Positions 1-6,113 are shown, counted from the stretch's first letter. The stretch is 8,000 nt of DNA from JAVZJR01 sp037447235 (GCA_037447235.1 JBBIHC010000025.1:1-8000), one strand, 5' to 3'. Notes: generated by a model from the letters alone, not told the origin. Translations and numbers: made by a program.

Positions 1-13
1 AGGAATATTTTGA

Positions 14-131
14 AGGTCGGTTATCGTCGGGAACTTCAAACCGCTAAACAGATACGATTGCCCTAGTCGGCGACCTGGAAAGGAGAGATTACGCTGAATA
101 TACAAAGTATGATTTCAGGGTCATTCTCAAG
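14..131 (+). pseudogene. Displaced N-terminal part of the integrase gene
   Basis: In frame with the integrase, codons 48-131 read on as a typical core-binding (SAM-like) segment: DTIALVGDLERRDYAEY, then TKYDFRVILK, leading straight into MFYKWLKG. A TAA at 45-47 closes this frame. In the neighbouring frame, codons 14-49 read RSVIVGNFKPLN, which fits the segment normally just before it in such integrases, so a single-base shift near 47-51 would restore a longer N-terminus. An in-frame TGA at 11-13 precedes this piece, so a second lesion or divergence may exist further up. The upstream continuation is seen directly; the frameshift is inference. It could reflect real decay or a sequencing error. 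Confidence 0.55.
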
Positions 132-1031
132 ATGTTCTACAAATGGCTTAAGGGAAATGACGCGGTTTTCCCTCCTGAAGTTGCCTGGCTCAGGAAAAGC
201 ATGAAAAACATAAGGCACAAGCTGCCGGAAGAGCTGCTGACCGAAGAGGAGGTACTTGCGATGGCTGAGGCTGCAATCAATCCCAGGGATAAAACGCTGA
301 TTTTGGTTCTCTATGAGACTGGCTGCAGGGTGGGCGAGCTGCTGTCGCTGCAAATGAAGAATGTCAGCTTTGACCAATACGGCGCAGTCCTGCGGGTAAC
401 AGGCAAGACAGGAGACAGAAGGGTGAGAATAATCAGTTCAGCCTCGGTTTTGGCCTCTTGGCTCAATGTCCATCCAAGGGCAAAGGATCCGGATGCGTGG
501 CTCTGGTTCCAGTACCAGAATAACAGGAAAACAGACAGGTGCATGAGGCATGCCACTGTTTATGCAACGCTCAAAAAGATTGCCAGGAGGGCGGGCATTC
601 GGAAGAAGGTGTACCCGCATTTATTCAGGCATTCACGGGCGACCGCCATGGCCGGGAGATTCACTGAAGCCCAGATGAAGGAGCATTTCGGATGGGTGCA
701 GGGGTCGGACATGGCAGCCACCTACGTCCATCTCAGCGGCAGGGACGTCGATAACGCCCTTTTGAAGCTGCAGGGCCTTGTCCAGGAAGATGGCCACGAA
801 GAGGAAAAAATCAAGGTCAAGGGCTGCCAGAGATGCAAAATGCATAACTCGCCGACATCAAAATACTGCATGAGATGCGGCCTTCCGCTGGATGAGAACC
901 TCGTTGTTTCCCTGGAAAAGGACCGGCAGGCAACGGACGGCATCATGAACAAGCTCATGCAGGATAACGAGTTCAAGGACTTGATGCTCCGCAAGATTTT
1001 CGAGATGGGGCTGGAGAAGGCGGTTGTCTGA
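132..1031 (+). CDS. Tyrosine recombinase/integrase (XerA-like) with C-terminal zinc ribbon
   Basis: Site-specific recombinase of the tyrosine (phage integrase/Xer) family, expected to cut and rejoin DNA strands through a 3'-phosphotyrosine intermediate. From the ATG at 132 the catalytic set is complete: Arg66 in TGCRVGEL, Lys92 in the beta-hairpin TGKTGDRR, His163 and Arg166 in HLFRHSRAT, Trp188 in FGW (replacing the usual LGH), and nucleophile Tyr198 in ATYVHLS. A zinc ribbon follows, with Cys232, Cys235, Cys246 and Cys249, a common tail of archaeal integrases. The product is 299 residues and starts inside the N-terminal SAM-like domain: the same frame upstream (48-131) encodes further integrase-like residues (DYAEYTKYDFRV) but has no ATG, GTG or TTG. 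The 132 start is therefore the first possible codon, not a convincing native one. No Shine-Dalgarno sequence precedes it. Family assignment is firm; whether the enzyme is active, and what it targets, is unknown. Confidence 0.9.
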   Translation: MFYKWLKGNDAVFPPEVAWLRKSMKNIRHKLPEELLTEEEVLAMAEAAINPRDKTLILVLYETGCRVGELLSLQMKNVSFDQYGAVLRVTGKTGDRRVRIISSASVLASWLNVHPRAKDPDAWLWFQYQNNRKTDRCMRHATVYATLKKIARRAGIRKKVYPHLFRHSRATAMAGRFTEAQMKEHFGWVQGSDMAATYVHLSGRDVDNALLKLQGLVQEDGHEEEKIKVKGCQRCKMHNSPTSKYCMRCGLPLDENLVVSLEKDRQATDGIMNKLMQDNEFKDLMLRKIFEMGLEKAVV

Positions 1032-1037
1032 TTTGAA

Positions 1038-1094
1038 AGCTCTAAAAAGAAAAGAGAGGGCTAGAGCTCTTGCCATTTTGCGAAGAGTTCTTCG
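1038..1094. terminator. Convergent 3' region with inverted repeats and T-rich tract
   Basis: The 68 bases between the integrase stop and the PIG-L stop contain two inverted repeats. AGCTCTA (1038-1044) pairs with TAGAGCT (1062-1068) around a 17-base purine-rich loop. CGAAGA (1081-1086) pairs with TCTTCG (1089-1094) around two bases. On the minus strand the second hairpin is followed by a T-rich stretch (complement of 1044-1053, TTTTCTTTTT), which suits archaeal oligo-T termination of the operon ending at 1100. Termination is inferred. The repeats could also be relics of a recombination site, since an integrase gene lies beside them. Confidence 0.4.
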
Positions 1095-1099
1095 GCCTG

Positions 1100-1795
1100 T
1101 CATGGCTCCACCCATCTCACTAACTCGAAGCCTTCTGCATACCTCAGGCCTGCCATTCTCCCATAATAGACAGCGTTTGCTTTTACGTAATCCAGCCCAA
1201 AATTATCCTGTGCATTCTGGGATTTGAAGCAGAGAAGGGCATCGGCTTTCACCTTCAACAACTTCTGGTCTATCTCTGTAAAGTAGTTTGGGCTAAAGTC
1301 GCTATAGAACGGGGTTCCACGATACGCAAGAACGACTGGAACTGTTCTTCCCATAAGCAATGCTGCCTTGGCTACTGTGGCGTGATCCGGTGCCATATCC
1401 CTCAATGAGTGGGTCAGTAACATTTTGGGTTTCACTATCTCTCTTATCAATTTTCCCAACATCTGAACAATTCTGTTGAAACACTCTGAAAGCCGCGTAT
1501 CGGGAAAGCCCAAGAAATAGAGTTCGGTTACCCCCCTGATTCCAGCGCTTTCTATTGCTTCCATTTTTCTTACCCTGGCACTTCCAGCTGCACAGCCATC
1601 GCTGACGATAACTTCTATTGCAGCCGCCCCTTTTCGTATCTCCTTAATCACAGTTGCAGCACAGTCTATTTCTATGTCATCTGCGTGGGCTCCTATAGCC
1701 ATGATAGCATCAGCACCTGCCCTATCCTTAAATTTTACAAACTCGGCCTTGGTTCTTCCGATATTAATTTTCCCCACCTTTCTGGCACAATACAT
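1100..1795 (-). CDS. PIG-L/LmbE-family zinc-dependent N-deacetylase
   Basis: The product is 231 residues, normal for the family, whose members remove acetyl groups from N-acetylglucosaminyl or related amino-sugar substrates (MshB, BshB, BtrD, PIG-L). The zinc motif is AHADDIE: His37 and Asp40 as likely metal ligands and Asp39 as likely general base (canonical AHPDDE, with Pro replaced by Ala). The third ligand is probably His138 in LRDMAPDHATV. RKMEAIESAGI and FLGFPDTRLSE match the family's R..E..A and LG.PD.L segments. About 30 residues precede the first beta strand, slightly more than in minimal members. It is the last gene of a three-gene minus-strand operon. A Shine-Dalgarno-like GGTGAGG lies just before the ATG, and the preceding gene's TAG stop sits at the edge of it, so the two are probably translationally coupled. 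Substrate is unknown; no glycosyltransferase is visible nearby. Confidence 0.85.
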   Translation of the reverse strand: MYCARKVGKINIGRTKAEFVKFKDRAGADAIMAIGAHADDIEIDCAATVIKEIRKGAAAIEVIVSDGCAAGSARVRKMEAIESAGIRGVTELYFLGFPDTRLSECFNRIVQMLGKLIREIVKPKMLLTHSLRDMAPDHATVAKAALLMGRTVPVVLAYRGTPFYSDFSPNYFTEIDQKLLKVKADALLCFKSQNAQDNFGLDYVKANAVYYGRMAGLRYAEGFELVRWVEP

Positions 1796-1803
1796 ATCCT
1801 CAC

Positions 1804-2862
1804 CTAAATGAAAAAGATGCCTGCTGCCATAAGTCTGTACTGGCGCTCGCCGTCTAGAATTCTGTTCATGGCATCATAACGGCATTTTGGGCAGCACTGC
1901 GGTTTTATATCCGACTTTAGCCTTGCCGTATTTGCCAGCAATTCCTCTTCCCCATCAGAAAGGTTTCCAATTCTCCAATTTCCAGATTGTGGCGTAGTAT
2001 CGCAGGGATAGACATCCCCATTGGGCCTTATTACCGCCTCAAGAATTGGGAGATAGCACCTGTCTGCGGTATTTGTTTCAGTATCGCTAGCGAGCAGGGA
2101 GCGCCCTCTATCCAACCATTCGAAAAGATTCGTAGCTGTTGTTAGGAATTCCAAAAATTCTCCATCTGAATCAGAAAGTTCTCTTTGAATGCTTTCCCTC
2201 ACGTCCGAATCCCTGCGATCCGGTCCAAAAGTTCTTAAAACTCTTATCTGTACATTCAGCTTTCTCCACGTCCTCCACATCTGCTGGTATTCCCTCAAGG
2301 CGTCGAATAATAAGGAGATGCTATCCTTGGCAGGGTCAAAAAGAATGCCAACGCCGCAATATTTCACAGGGCTATTGAGATAACCAGTAAGGTTTCTCAG
2401 CACCTTTTCCTCTTGCGTTTTTGACTGATATGAAGCCGGTCCATAAAAGGAGATTCTCACCCATTCGAATCTTTCCCACAGCAGTGAATCAACAGAAGGC
2501 AGAACGGTCCCATTCGTTATCATCCCGATTCTCTCTGCTTTTTGAGAGATGAGCCTCACCGCATCTTCGAACCACTTGTAAAGGGCTGGTTCCCCGCCGC
2601 CAGTTAAAATGACGAGGGACGGTGAGAAAATTTCCAGTGCTCTTTCAATCTGTTGCATGGAAAGACTTGTGTTTCCCCTCAACTTACGATAACTGCAGAA
2701 AGGGCATCTCAGATTGCAGATATCGGTAAGCTGGAGCTGTATTTGGGCCTTCTTTAAAGAAGGGGTTCTCGACCACCTCTCGACCAGCGGTCCCCACGAA
2801 AGTATTTTTGATGGAGAACGAATTTGTTCGAGGTAGGTTTTGGTGAAGTAAATCCCTTTCAT
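1804..2862 (-). CDS. Radical SAM protein with SPASM/Twitch-like C-terminal cysteines
   Basis: The 352-residue protein carries the radical SAM cluster motif CNLRCPFC (Cys49, Cys53, Cys56), which binds a [4Fe-4S] cluster and cleaves S-adenosylmethionine. TGGGEP at 87-92 is the SAM-binding GGE motif, and MITNGT lies at the usual next strand. The C-terminal region adds Cys269 (DRCYLPILE), Cys287 (NGDVYPCDT) and Cys323, Cys324 and Cys327 (CCPKC). This layout resembles the SPASM/Twitch auxiliary cluster domain of peptide maturases, anaerobic sulfatase-activating enzymes and dehydrogenases such as BtrN. The reaction cannot be read from the sequence. It lies between an AbrB-like regulator (12 bases upstream) and a PIG-L deacetylase (8 bases downstream). 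Several ATGs are crowded upstream (2878, 2874, 2869); the GAGGTG at about 2886-2891 is best spaced for the out-of-frame ATG at 2878. The in-frame ATG at 2874 meets a TGA after two codons, which leaves 2862 as the start. No short precursor-peptide gene was seen nearby. Confidence 0.85.
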   Translation of the reverse strand: MKGIYFTKTYLEQIRSPSKILSWGPLVERWSRTPSLKKAQIQLQLTDICNLRCPFCSYRKLRGNTSLSMQQIERALEIFSPSLVILTGGGEPALYKWFEDAVRLISQKAERIGMITNGTVLPSVDSLLWERFEWVRISFYGPASYQSKTQEEKVLRNLTGYLNSPVKYCGVGILFDPAKDSISLLFDALREYQQMWRTWRKLNVQIRVLRTFGPDRRDSDVRESIQRELSDSDGEFLEFLTTATNLFEWLDRGRSLLASDTETNTADRCYLPILEAVIRPNGDVYPCDTTPQSGNWRIGNLSDGEEELLANTARLKSDIKPQCCPKCRYDAMNRILDGERQYRLMAAGIFFI

Positions 2863-2874
2863 TTTTCATTTCAT

Positions 2875-3159
2875 TCATTTTTCACACCTCTTTTTTTGTT
2901 TTTTTACATAACCCGCATTTCGCGAGTATGCGCATGATTCGGCATCTTCCGGGGCTCTCGCTAACTCTATAACAACCCTGCCGTCTCCTGCAGCGCTGAC
3001 GCTAAGCAGAATTTTATCCCCGGTTTTGATTCCGATGGCGTCCCTTATTTCTAACGGTAAGACTAGACGCGCCTTGCGATCAAGGCGTATGAAGCAAATC
3101 CCTTCCTGTGAAGGACACCCCTTCCCTGGTTCACCATCATAATCACCTTTATTACACAA
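2875..3159 (-). CDS. SpoVT/AbrB-type DNA-binding protein
   Basis: A 94-residue protein with a swapped-hairpin AbrB/MazE fold: FIRLDRKARLVLPLEIRDAI followed by GIKTGDKILLSV matches the family core (vxLdxkGRivLPkeiRxxlgikxGDxv). Such proteins are usually dimeric transcription regulators or antitoxins. The tail is basic (KKQKKR) and could add DNA contact. It is the first gene of the minus-strand operon and may regulate it; that is inference. No toxin gene lies next to it. The start is doubtful. In this frame the only candidate is TTG at 3159, with no Shine-Dalgarno sequence but roughly at the distance expected for a leaderless start from the box at 3177-3186. A good AAGGTGAT (3142-3149) instead precedes ATG codons at 3140 and 3137 in another frame, which ends at a TAG after about 25 codons. 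A frameshift within the first 20 codons is therefore possible. Confidence 0.72.
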   Translation of the reverse strand: MCNKGDYDGEPGKGCPSQEGICFIRLDRKARLVLPLEIRDAIGIKTGDKILLSVSAAGDGRVVIELARAPEDAESCAYSRNAGYVKKQKKRCEK

Positions 3160-3176
3160 TTATTATAGCTTTCCCA

Positions 3177-3186
3177 CTATAAATAA
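3177..3186 (-). promoter_or_regulatory. TATA-like box upstream of the AbrB/radical SAM/PIG-L operon
   Basis: On the minus strand TTATTTATAG lies directly after the TAG that ends the Lrp-like reading frame. An archaeal transcript would start about 25 bases downstream, near 3157, just at the TTG of the AbrB-like gene. The fit to the archaeal TATA consensus is reasonable but not perfect. No factor-B recognition element stands out. Confidence 0.45.
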
Positions 3187-3450
3187 CTATCGGTTGTCAG
3201 GGGGCTTTCCTCTTTCCATCCCGTACCTTATGAAGTTGTTCTCAAACTTCAACTGCTCGTAAATCAGCAGGCTCCTGTATTGCTTTATTATGTTTGGGAA
3301 AGCCCTCCTCATCTCCTGCATCAGTTCGTTATATTTATGATGGCTTTCTACCTCGCATTCAAATTCCATGTCCCATGGCCCTGCCGCCCGGGAGATATTG
3401 ATGATATCCGGGTGAGACCTGCAGAACTCGATGAACTTTTTCTCCTTTTC
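3187..3450 (-). pseudogene. Lrp/AsnC-type ligand-binding domain, cut off by an in-frame TAG
   Basis: These 87 codons continue the upstream minus-strand frame (3451-3759) without a shift; only the TAG at 3451-3453 divides them. They encode EKEKKFIEFCRSHPDI, then INISRAAGPWDMEFECEVES, then further residues up to PPDNR before a TAG at 3187. The pattern GPWDMEFE, LMQEMRRAFPNIIKQYRSLL fits the RAM (regulator of amino acid metabolism) effector-binding domain of Lrp/AsnC regulators, the normal partner of the helix-turn-helix encoded just before the TAG. An internal ATG at 3369 (MEFECEVES) would give 60 residues, but it begins mid-domain and is unlikely to be a native start. This is most simply the downstream half of a gene broken by a nonsense mutation. 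Family assignment rests on pattern resemblance only. Confidence 0.6.
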
Positions 3451-3759
3451 CTATGTACTCTCCTTGAAATTCACAAGCGTTTTGTAGTACTCCCTTCCCA
3501 GCTTGGAAGCATCCAGAATTATCCTATTCCATGTAAGGACCTCTTCTTTTTCCCATTTGTCCATTTTGTACTTGATTATTCTGGGCGTGGAGCCCAGCTT
3601 CTTCGCCATCTCAGTAATCGGCATCCTGCAGTTCCTTCCCAACAGGTCGCTGCTGGTTGCGATAATGATTCCAGCGTACCCCATGATTACGACCGAAAAA
3701 AATACCGCAACCAGCCTGATTGACGTCGCAATATCCGAAAGGTCAATCAAGTAGTCCAC
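3451..3759 (-). CDS. Chimeric protein: VirB2-like membrane segment fused to Lrp-like helix-turn-helix
   Basis: A GTG at 3759 overlaps the end of the preceding gene and gives 102 residues. Residues 1-43 look like the first half of a VirB2/TrbC-like pilin: a hydrophobic helix at about 15-36, then GYAGIIIATSSDLLGRN. The last 17 residues align without gaps with AYAGFILASTHELTERN of the upstream gene product, with 8 identities. Residues 43-77 switch to NCRMPITEMAKKLGSTPRII, then KYKMDKWEKEEVL, a typical Lrp/AsnC winged helix-turn-helix lacking its first helix. Then an in-frame TAG (3451-3453) ends it, although the Lrp effector domain continues beyond. The second pilin helix and the Lrp start are both missing, as if a deletion had joined two genes. 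No Shine-Dalgarno sequence is evident; translation would rely on the overlap with the gene before. A membrane-anchored regulator is possible but less likely than a decayed fusion. The frame also stays open further upstream to 3972, but that part is a shadow of the preceding gene. Confidence 0.6.
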   Translation of the reverse strand: MDYLIDLSDIATSIRLVAVFFSVVIMGYAGIIIATSSDLLGRNCRMPITEMAKKLGSTPRIIKYKMDKWEKEEVLTWNRIILDASKLGREYYKTLVNFKEST

Positions 3760-4058
3760 CCGCAGACGCTTCCGCTGGCTCCTACGAGGTTGGTTACAAT
3801 CAGCGGTGCCAGCCAGATAACGATCAGGCCTATGGCAACGCCTCCCAGAAGGGATTTGGCCGCATTCCTCTCCGTGAGCTCGTGCGTGCTGGCCAGGATA
3901 AACCCTGCATACGCCGCCACCAGCACCCTCACAATCGTCCCGATGGTCTTGATTATCCCGTAGAGGTTGCATATCGGCTGGTCTGCCGGTATGCTGAGGG
4001 GCGCGGCAGCGGAGAGCCCCAGCAGTGCTACCACCACAAACAATTCCTTAGTTTTCAT
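3747..4058 (-). CDS. VirB2/TrbC-like small membrane protein (putative conjugative pilin)
   Basis: A 103-residue protein starting MKTKELFVVVALLGLSAAAP, which looks like a signal peptide. Two hydrophobic helices follow at about 36-57 and 70-93. They are joined by a short polar loop, AGFILASTHELTERNAAKSL, containing the YAG...S...RN.AK pattern common in VirB2/TrbC-type pilins and their archaeal relatives. Cys30 and Cys99 flank the helices and could form an extracytoplasmic disulfide. The ATG at 4058 is preferred because AAGGTGAT lies about four bases upstream; a GTG at 4067 falls inside that element. The start overlaps the methyltransferase stop by 11 bases, and its own end overlaps the next gene, so the three are probably co-transcribed. 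No VirB4-like ATPase or other secretion component lies in the window, so a role in DNA transfer is only suggested by resemblance. Confidence 0.65.
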   Translation of the reverse strand: MKTKELFVVVALLGLSAAAPLSIPADQPICNLYGIIKTIGTIVRVLVAAYAGFILASTHELTERNAAKSLLGGVAIGLIVIWLAPLIVTNLVGASGSVCGWTT

Positions 4059-4896
4059 CCATATCACCTTGCCTTACAATAATGCGAAAATCCCGGTCGC
4101 CTTGCCAGTAGCCAGTTTTCTTCTTTATCGCAGGGAGATAAGCCGCGTTGATCTCGTAGCCTATTGAATCGCGCTCAAGCGCCTTAGCGACCTTCGTGGT
4201 CGTCCCGCTTCCGAGAAAAGGGTCCAGGACCGTTTCACCAGGATAAGTGTAAAGCCTGATTAGCGCCTCGGGAAGCTCCTCAGGGAACATGGCCGGGTGC
4301 GTGTCCTTCGTGTATTTGTTCTTGATTTCCGGCACCATCTCCCAGATATCGGTGCTCCAGCGCCTCTTGGCCTCCTGAACGTCAATTCTGGCCTGTTCTT
4401 TCTCTTCCTTGCTTACGGCCTTGAAGTCGAACTTTCCCTTCCTGAAAAACAGGATGTGCTCGTAGATGTTGTTCGGATAGTAGTACATCGGGTAGGGATT
4501 CTGGATGAGCGTGCCGAACCGCTTCCCGGTCCCGCCTGCGGACTTCGAGCCTATCCCGCTGGGCGTCTTCCACACAATATCGTCCCGGTAGTCGAACCCG
4601 GCCCGCTGCAGGAGAGCGACATAGTGGCATGGGGTAGGATATTTCATCTCCCCGCTTATCACGTCCGAGACGTTAACGCAGCAATAGCGGCCCTCCTCAA
4701 GGACGCGGTAGCACTCGCTGAAGACCTGCCGCATGGCCCGGAGATAGACGCCGTATTCGTTTATCGAGCCGATGTTGTCCAGGCCATAGTCCTTCACGTT
4801 AAAATACGGCGGGCTCGTTACAACGAGCTGAACCGAGTCGTTCTCCACTTCAGCCATGTTCCTGCAATCGCCGATCACAACAAGATGGTTTGACAT
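4048..4896 (-). CDS. DNA methyltransferase, class beta, TSPPY type (N4-cytosine or N6-adenine)
   Basis: The product is 282 residues and would transfer methyl groups from S-adenosylmethionine to an exocyclic amino group of DNA bases. The catalytic motif IV, TSPPYFN, lies at 27-33. The SAM-binding motif I, DPFLGSGTT, lies at 225-233, preceded by HPAMFPEELPEALI (200-213). This order (IV before I) defines class beta. TSPPY is most frequent in N4-cytosine enzymes, whereas adenine enzymes more often have DPPY, so m4C is favoured but not proven. The region 105-160 (DDIVWKTPSG...YYYPNNIYEHILFFRKG) likely includes target recognition. No restriction endonuclease lies next to it, so it appears to be an orphan. 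It begins 62 bases after the HD-domain gene on the same strand, without a clear Shine-Dalgarno sequence, and overlaps the pilin-like gene by 11 bases. Confidence 0.9.
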   Translation of the reverse strand: MSNHLVVIGDCRNMAEVENDSVQLVVTSPPYFNVKDYGLDNIGSINEYGVYLRAMRQVFSECYRVLEEGRYCCVNVSDVISGEMKYPTPCHYVALLQRAGFDYRDDIVWKTPSGIGSKSAGGTGKRFGTLIQNPYPMYYYPNNIYEHILFFRKGKFDFKAVSKEEKEQARIDVQEAKRRWSTDIWEMVPEIKNKYTKDTHPAMFPEELPEALIRLYTYPGETVLDPFLGSGTTTKVAKALERDSIGYEINAAYLPAIKKKTGYWQGDRDFRIIVRQGDMDEN

Positions 4897-4958
4897 GGCT
4901 GATAAGAGTTCTGTTCTGACCCGAACCTGTGTTACAATGCAGGGGGCAAATATCGAAC

Positions 4959-6086
4959 CTACTGCTCGGGACTGAAACGGCTCTGTTCCGAGCCCTGGGC
5001 TCGGCAGTCTTCCCCGGCATTTTCTTTACCCAGTATTTCTTTCGGGATTTCAACAAAATTTTCAATGCCGTGTTTTTTGGCACAATCCATCGCTTCTTCA
5101 GCGTAGGAGCGAATCCTTTTCAGCGCACGGCTTTTTGCCAATTGCCTGAAAAAAGGCGTTTCCATTACCTCTTCTTTTGCATACTGCCTTGCGCGATAGA
5201 TATTTAATACTCCGGCTTGCCCTTCTGGGTTAACGTATTTTTTTATCGCTTCCGAGGCGTCTGACAAAGTTATATCGTAAAGCCCTGCCAAAAGGCAGCT
5301 GACCGTGAGCCGGTCAAGCTCAATGCCAGCGACCGACACCGCGTAGGCAACGGCATCATCAATGGTTTGTATAAAACTATCTTTTCTGTAATGCCGAGGT
5401 CGAACAGCAGAAACAAAATCAGCTGTTTTTGCTATTCTGCAATGGAGCGGCAGGTCCTTGCCGCATATGAGGGAAGGGTAGCTCGCGGCGCCGTTGTCCA
5501 TTCCATTATAGCTGACATGATGAAGGCCGGTCATGTCAAAGACTATCCTTATATGGGGGTCGCCTCCGAAAAGCCTTTCAAAGGTTGTCCCTGCCACTAT
5601 GTGCTCGTATCGCAGCACCCTTCTTTCAATATCTTTTAGCCGGCTTCCTTCTAATAGGGAAAGAAAAGGCACTCCAACGCCAAGCTCCTTCATCACGATC
5701 GCGCGTGGAAGAAAGGTTTTTCCGATGTCATGGAGAAGGCCGCCTATAAAAACTATGTCCTCGTTGGCCTTTTCGGCTTCAGGAAGACCATGCCGCCGTG
5801 CCTCCTTTATCATCAGATAGGAAAAAAAGCCAACTTCCATCGAATGTTTTTTAGTATAGCTCCAATATTCCTTGTTTCCGTCGGTTGCTGCGAGCCTTGC
5901 CATCGCGGCTTTGACAAGCGCCGTTATGTTTTTATCTGCCCGTTTTTCCCTTTCGGCAATCATATGCCTGCTTACATACGCCCTTGTCAATCCTTCCAGG
6001 GCCGGCTCATAGCGGGATGCCAGCCTAAAGATCATTGCCTCAAGAGGCTTTGCTCGCGCATGGGTCTTGTAACTCGTTGATGCCAT
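4959..6086 (-). CDS. HD-GYP-like metal-dependent phosphohydrolase
   Basis: A 375-residue soluble protein. Metal-binding residues of the HD superfamily are visible: His81 (KKHSMEV), His119-Asp120 with Lys123 (GGLLHDIGKT), His162 (RYEHIVAGT), His189-His190 (GLHHVSYNG) and Asp223 (AKTADFVSAV). The order HDIGK, E/H..AG, HH...NG...YP, ADF..A..HYRK follows HD-GYP domains rather than short HD hydrolases, but the signature GYP is changed to SYP (residues 202-204). HD-GYP proteins hydrolyse cyclic di-GMP or related nucleotides in bacteria; archaea mostly lack cyclic di-GMP, so the substrate here is open. Residues 1-75 are helical and contain no known sensor domain; the last 25 are charged and probably disordered. 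The ATG at 6086 lies about 30 bases from a TATA-like box with no Shine-Dalgarno sequence, so the transcript is probably leaderless or nearly so. It diverges from the 6225 gene. Confidence 0.82.
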   Translation of the reverse strand: MASTSYKTHARAKPLEAMIFRLASRYEPALEGLTRAYVSRHMIAEREKRADKNITALVKAAMARLAATDGNKEYWSYTKKHSMEVGFFSYLMIKEARRHGLPEAEKANEDIVFIGGLLHDIGKTFLPRAIVMKELGVGVPFLSLLEGSRLKDIERRVLRYEHIVAGTTFERLFGGDPHIRIVFDMTGLHHVSYNGMDNGAASYPSLICGKDLPLHCRIAKTADFVSAVRPRHYRKDSFIQTIDDAVAYAVSVAGIELDRLTVSCLLAGLYDITLSDASEAIKKYVNPEGQAGVLNIYRARQYAKEEVMETPFFRQLAKSRALKRIRSYAEEAMDCAKKHGIENFVEIPKEILGKENAGEDCRAQGSEQSRFSPEQ

Positions 6087-6113
6087 ATTTTCACGTAAGG
6101 AATAAAATGCAAG

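Noticed and set aside
2875..3159. AbrB-like gene as the antitoxin of a toxin-antitoxin pair
   Set aside because: Neither neighbour is a PIN, MazF or other toxin; the downstream genes are enzymes.
3451..3453. TAG as a pyrrolysine codon
   Set aside because: TAG is the terminal stop of several genes in the window, and the host family (a transcription regulator) is not a known pyrrolysine protein; nonsense mutation is simpler.
3280..4082. Open frames of 147 and 120 codons on the + strand
   Set aside because: Both are antisense to the VirB2-like and Lrp-like sequences, and neither shows a recognisable pattern or promoter.
4297..4893. 198-codon open frame on the + strand
   Set aside because: It lies wholly antisense to the methyltransferase, whose motifs IV and I are clear; the translation shows no family pattern and is a shadow frame.
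4915..4958. GGTTCGA and GGTTCGG on the minus strand resembling tRNA T-loops, possibly an attachment site
   Set aside because: The flanking bases do not pair into a T-stem, and no acceptor, D or anticodon arm can be formed.
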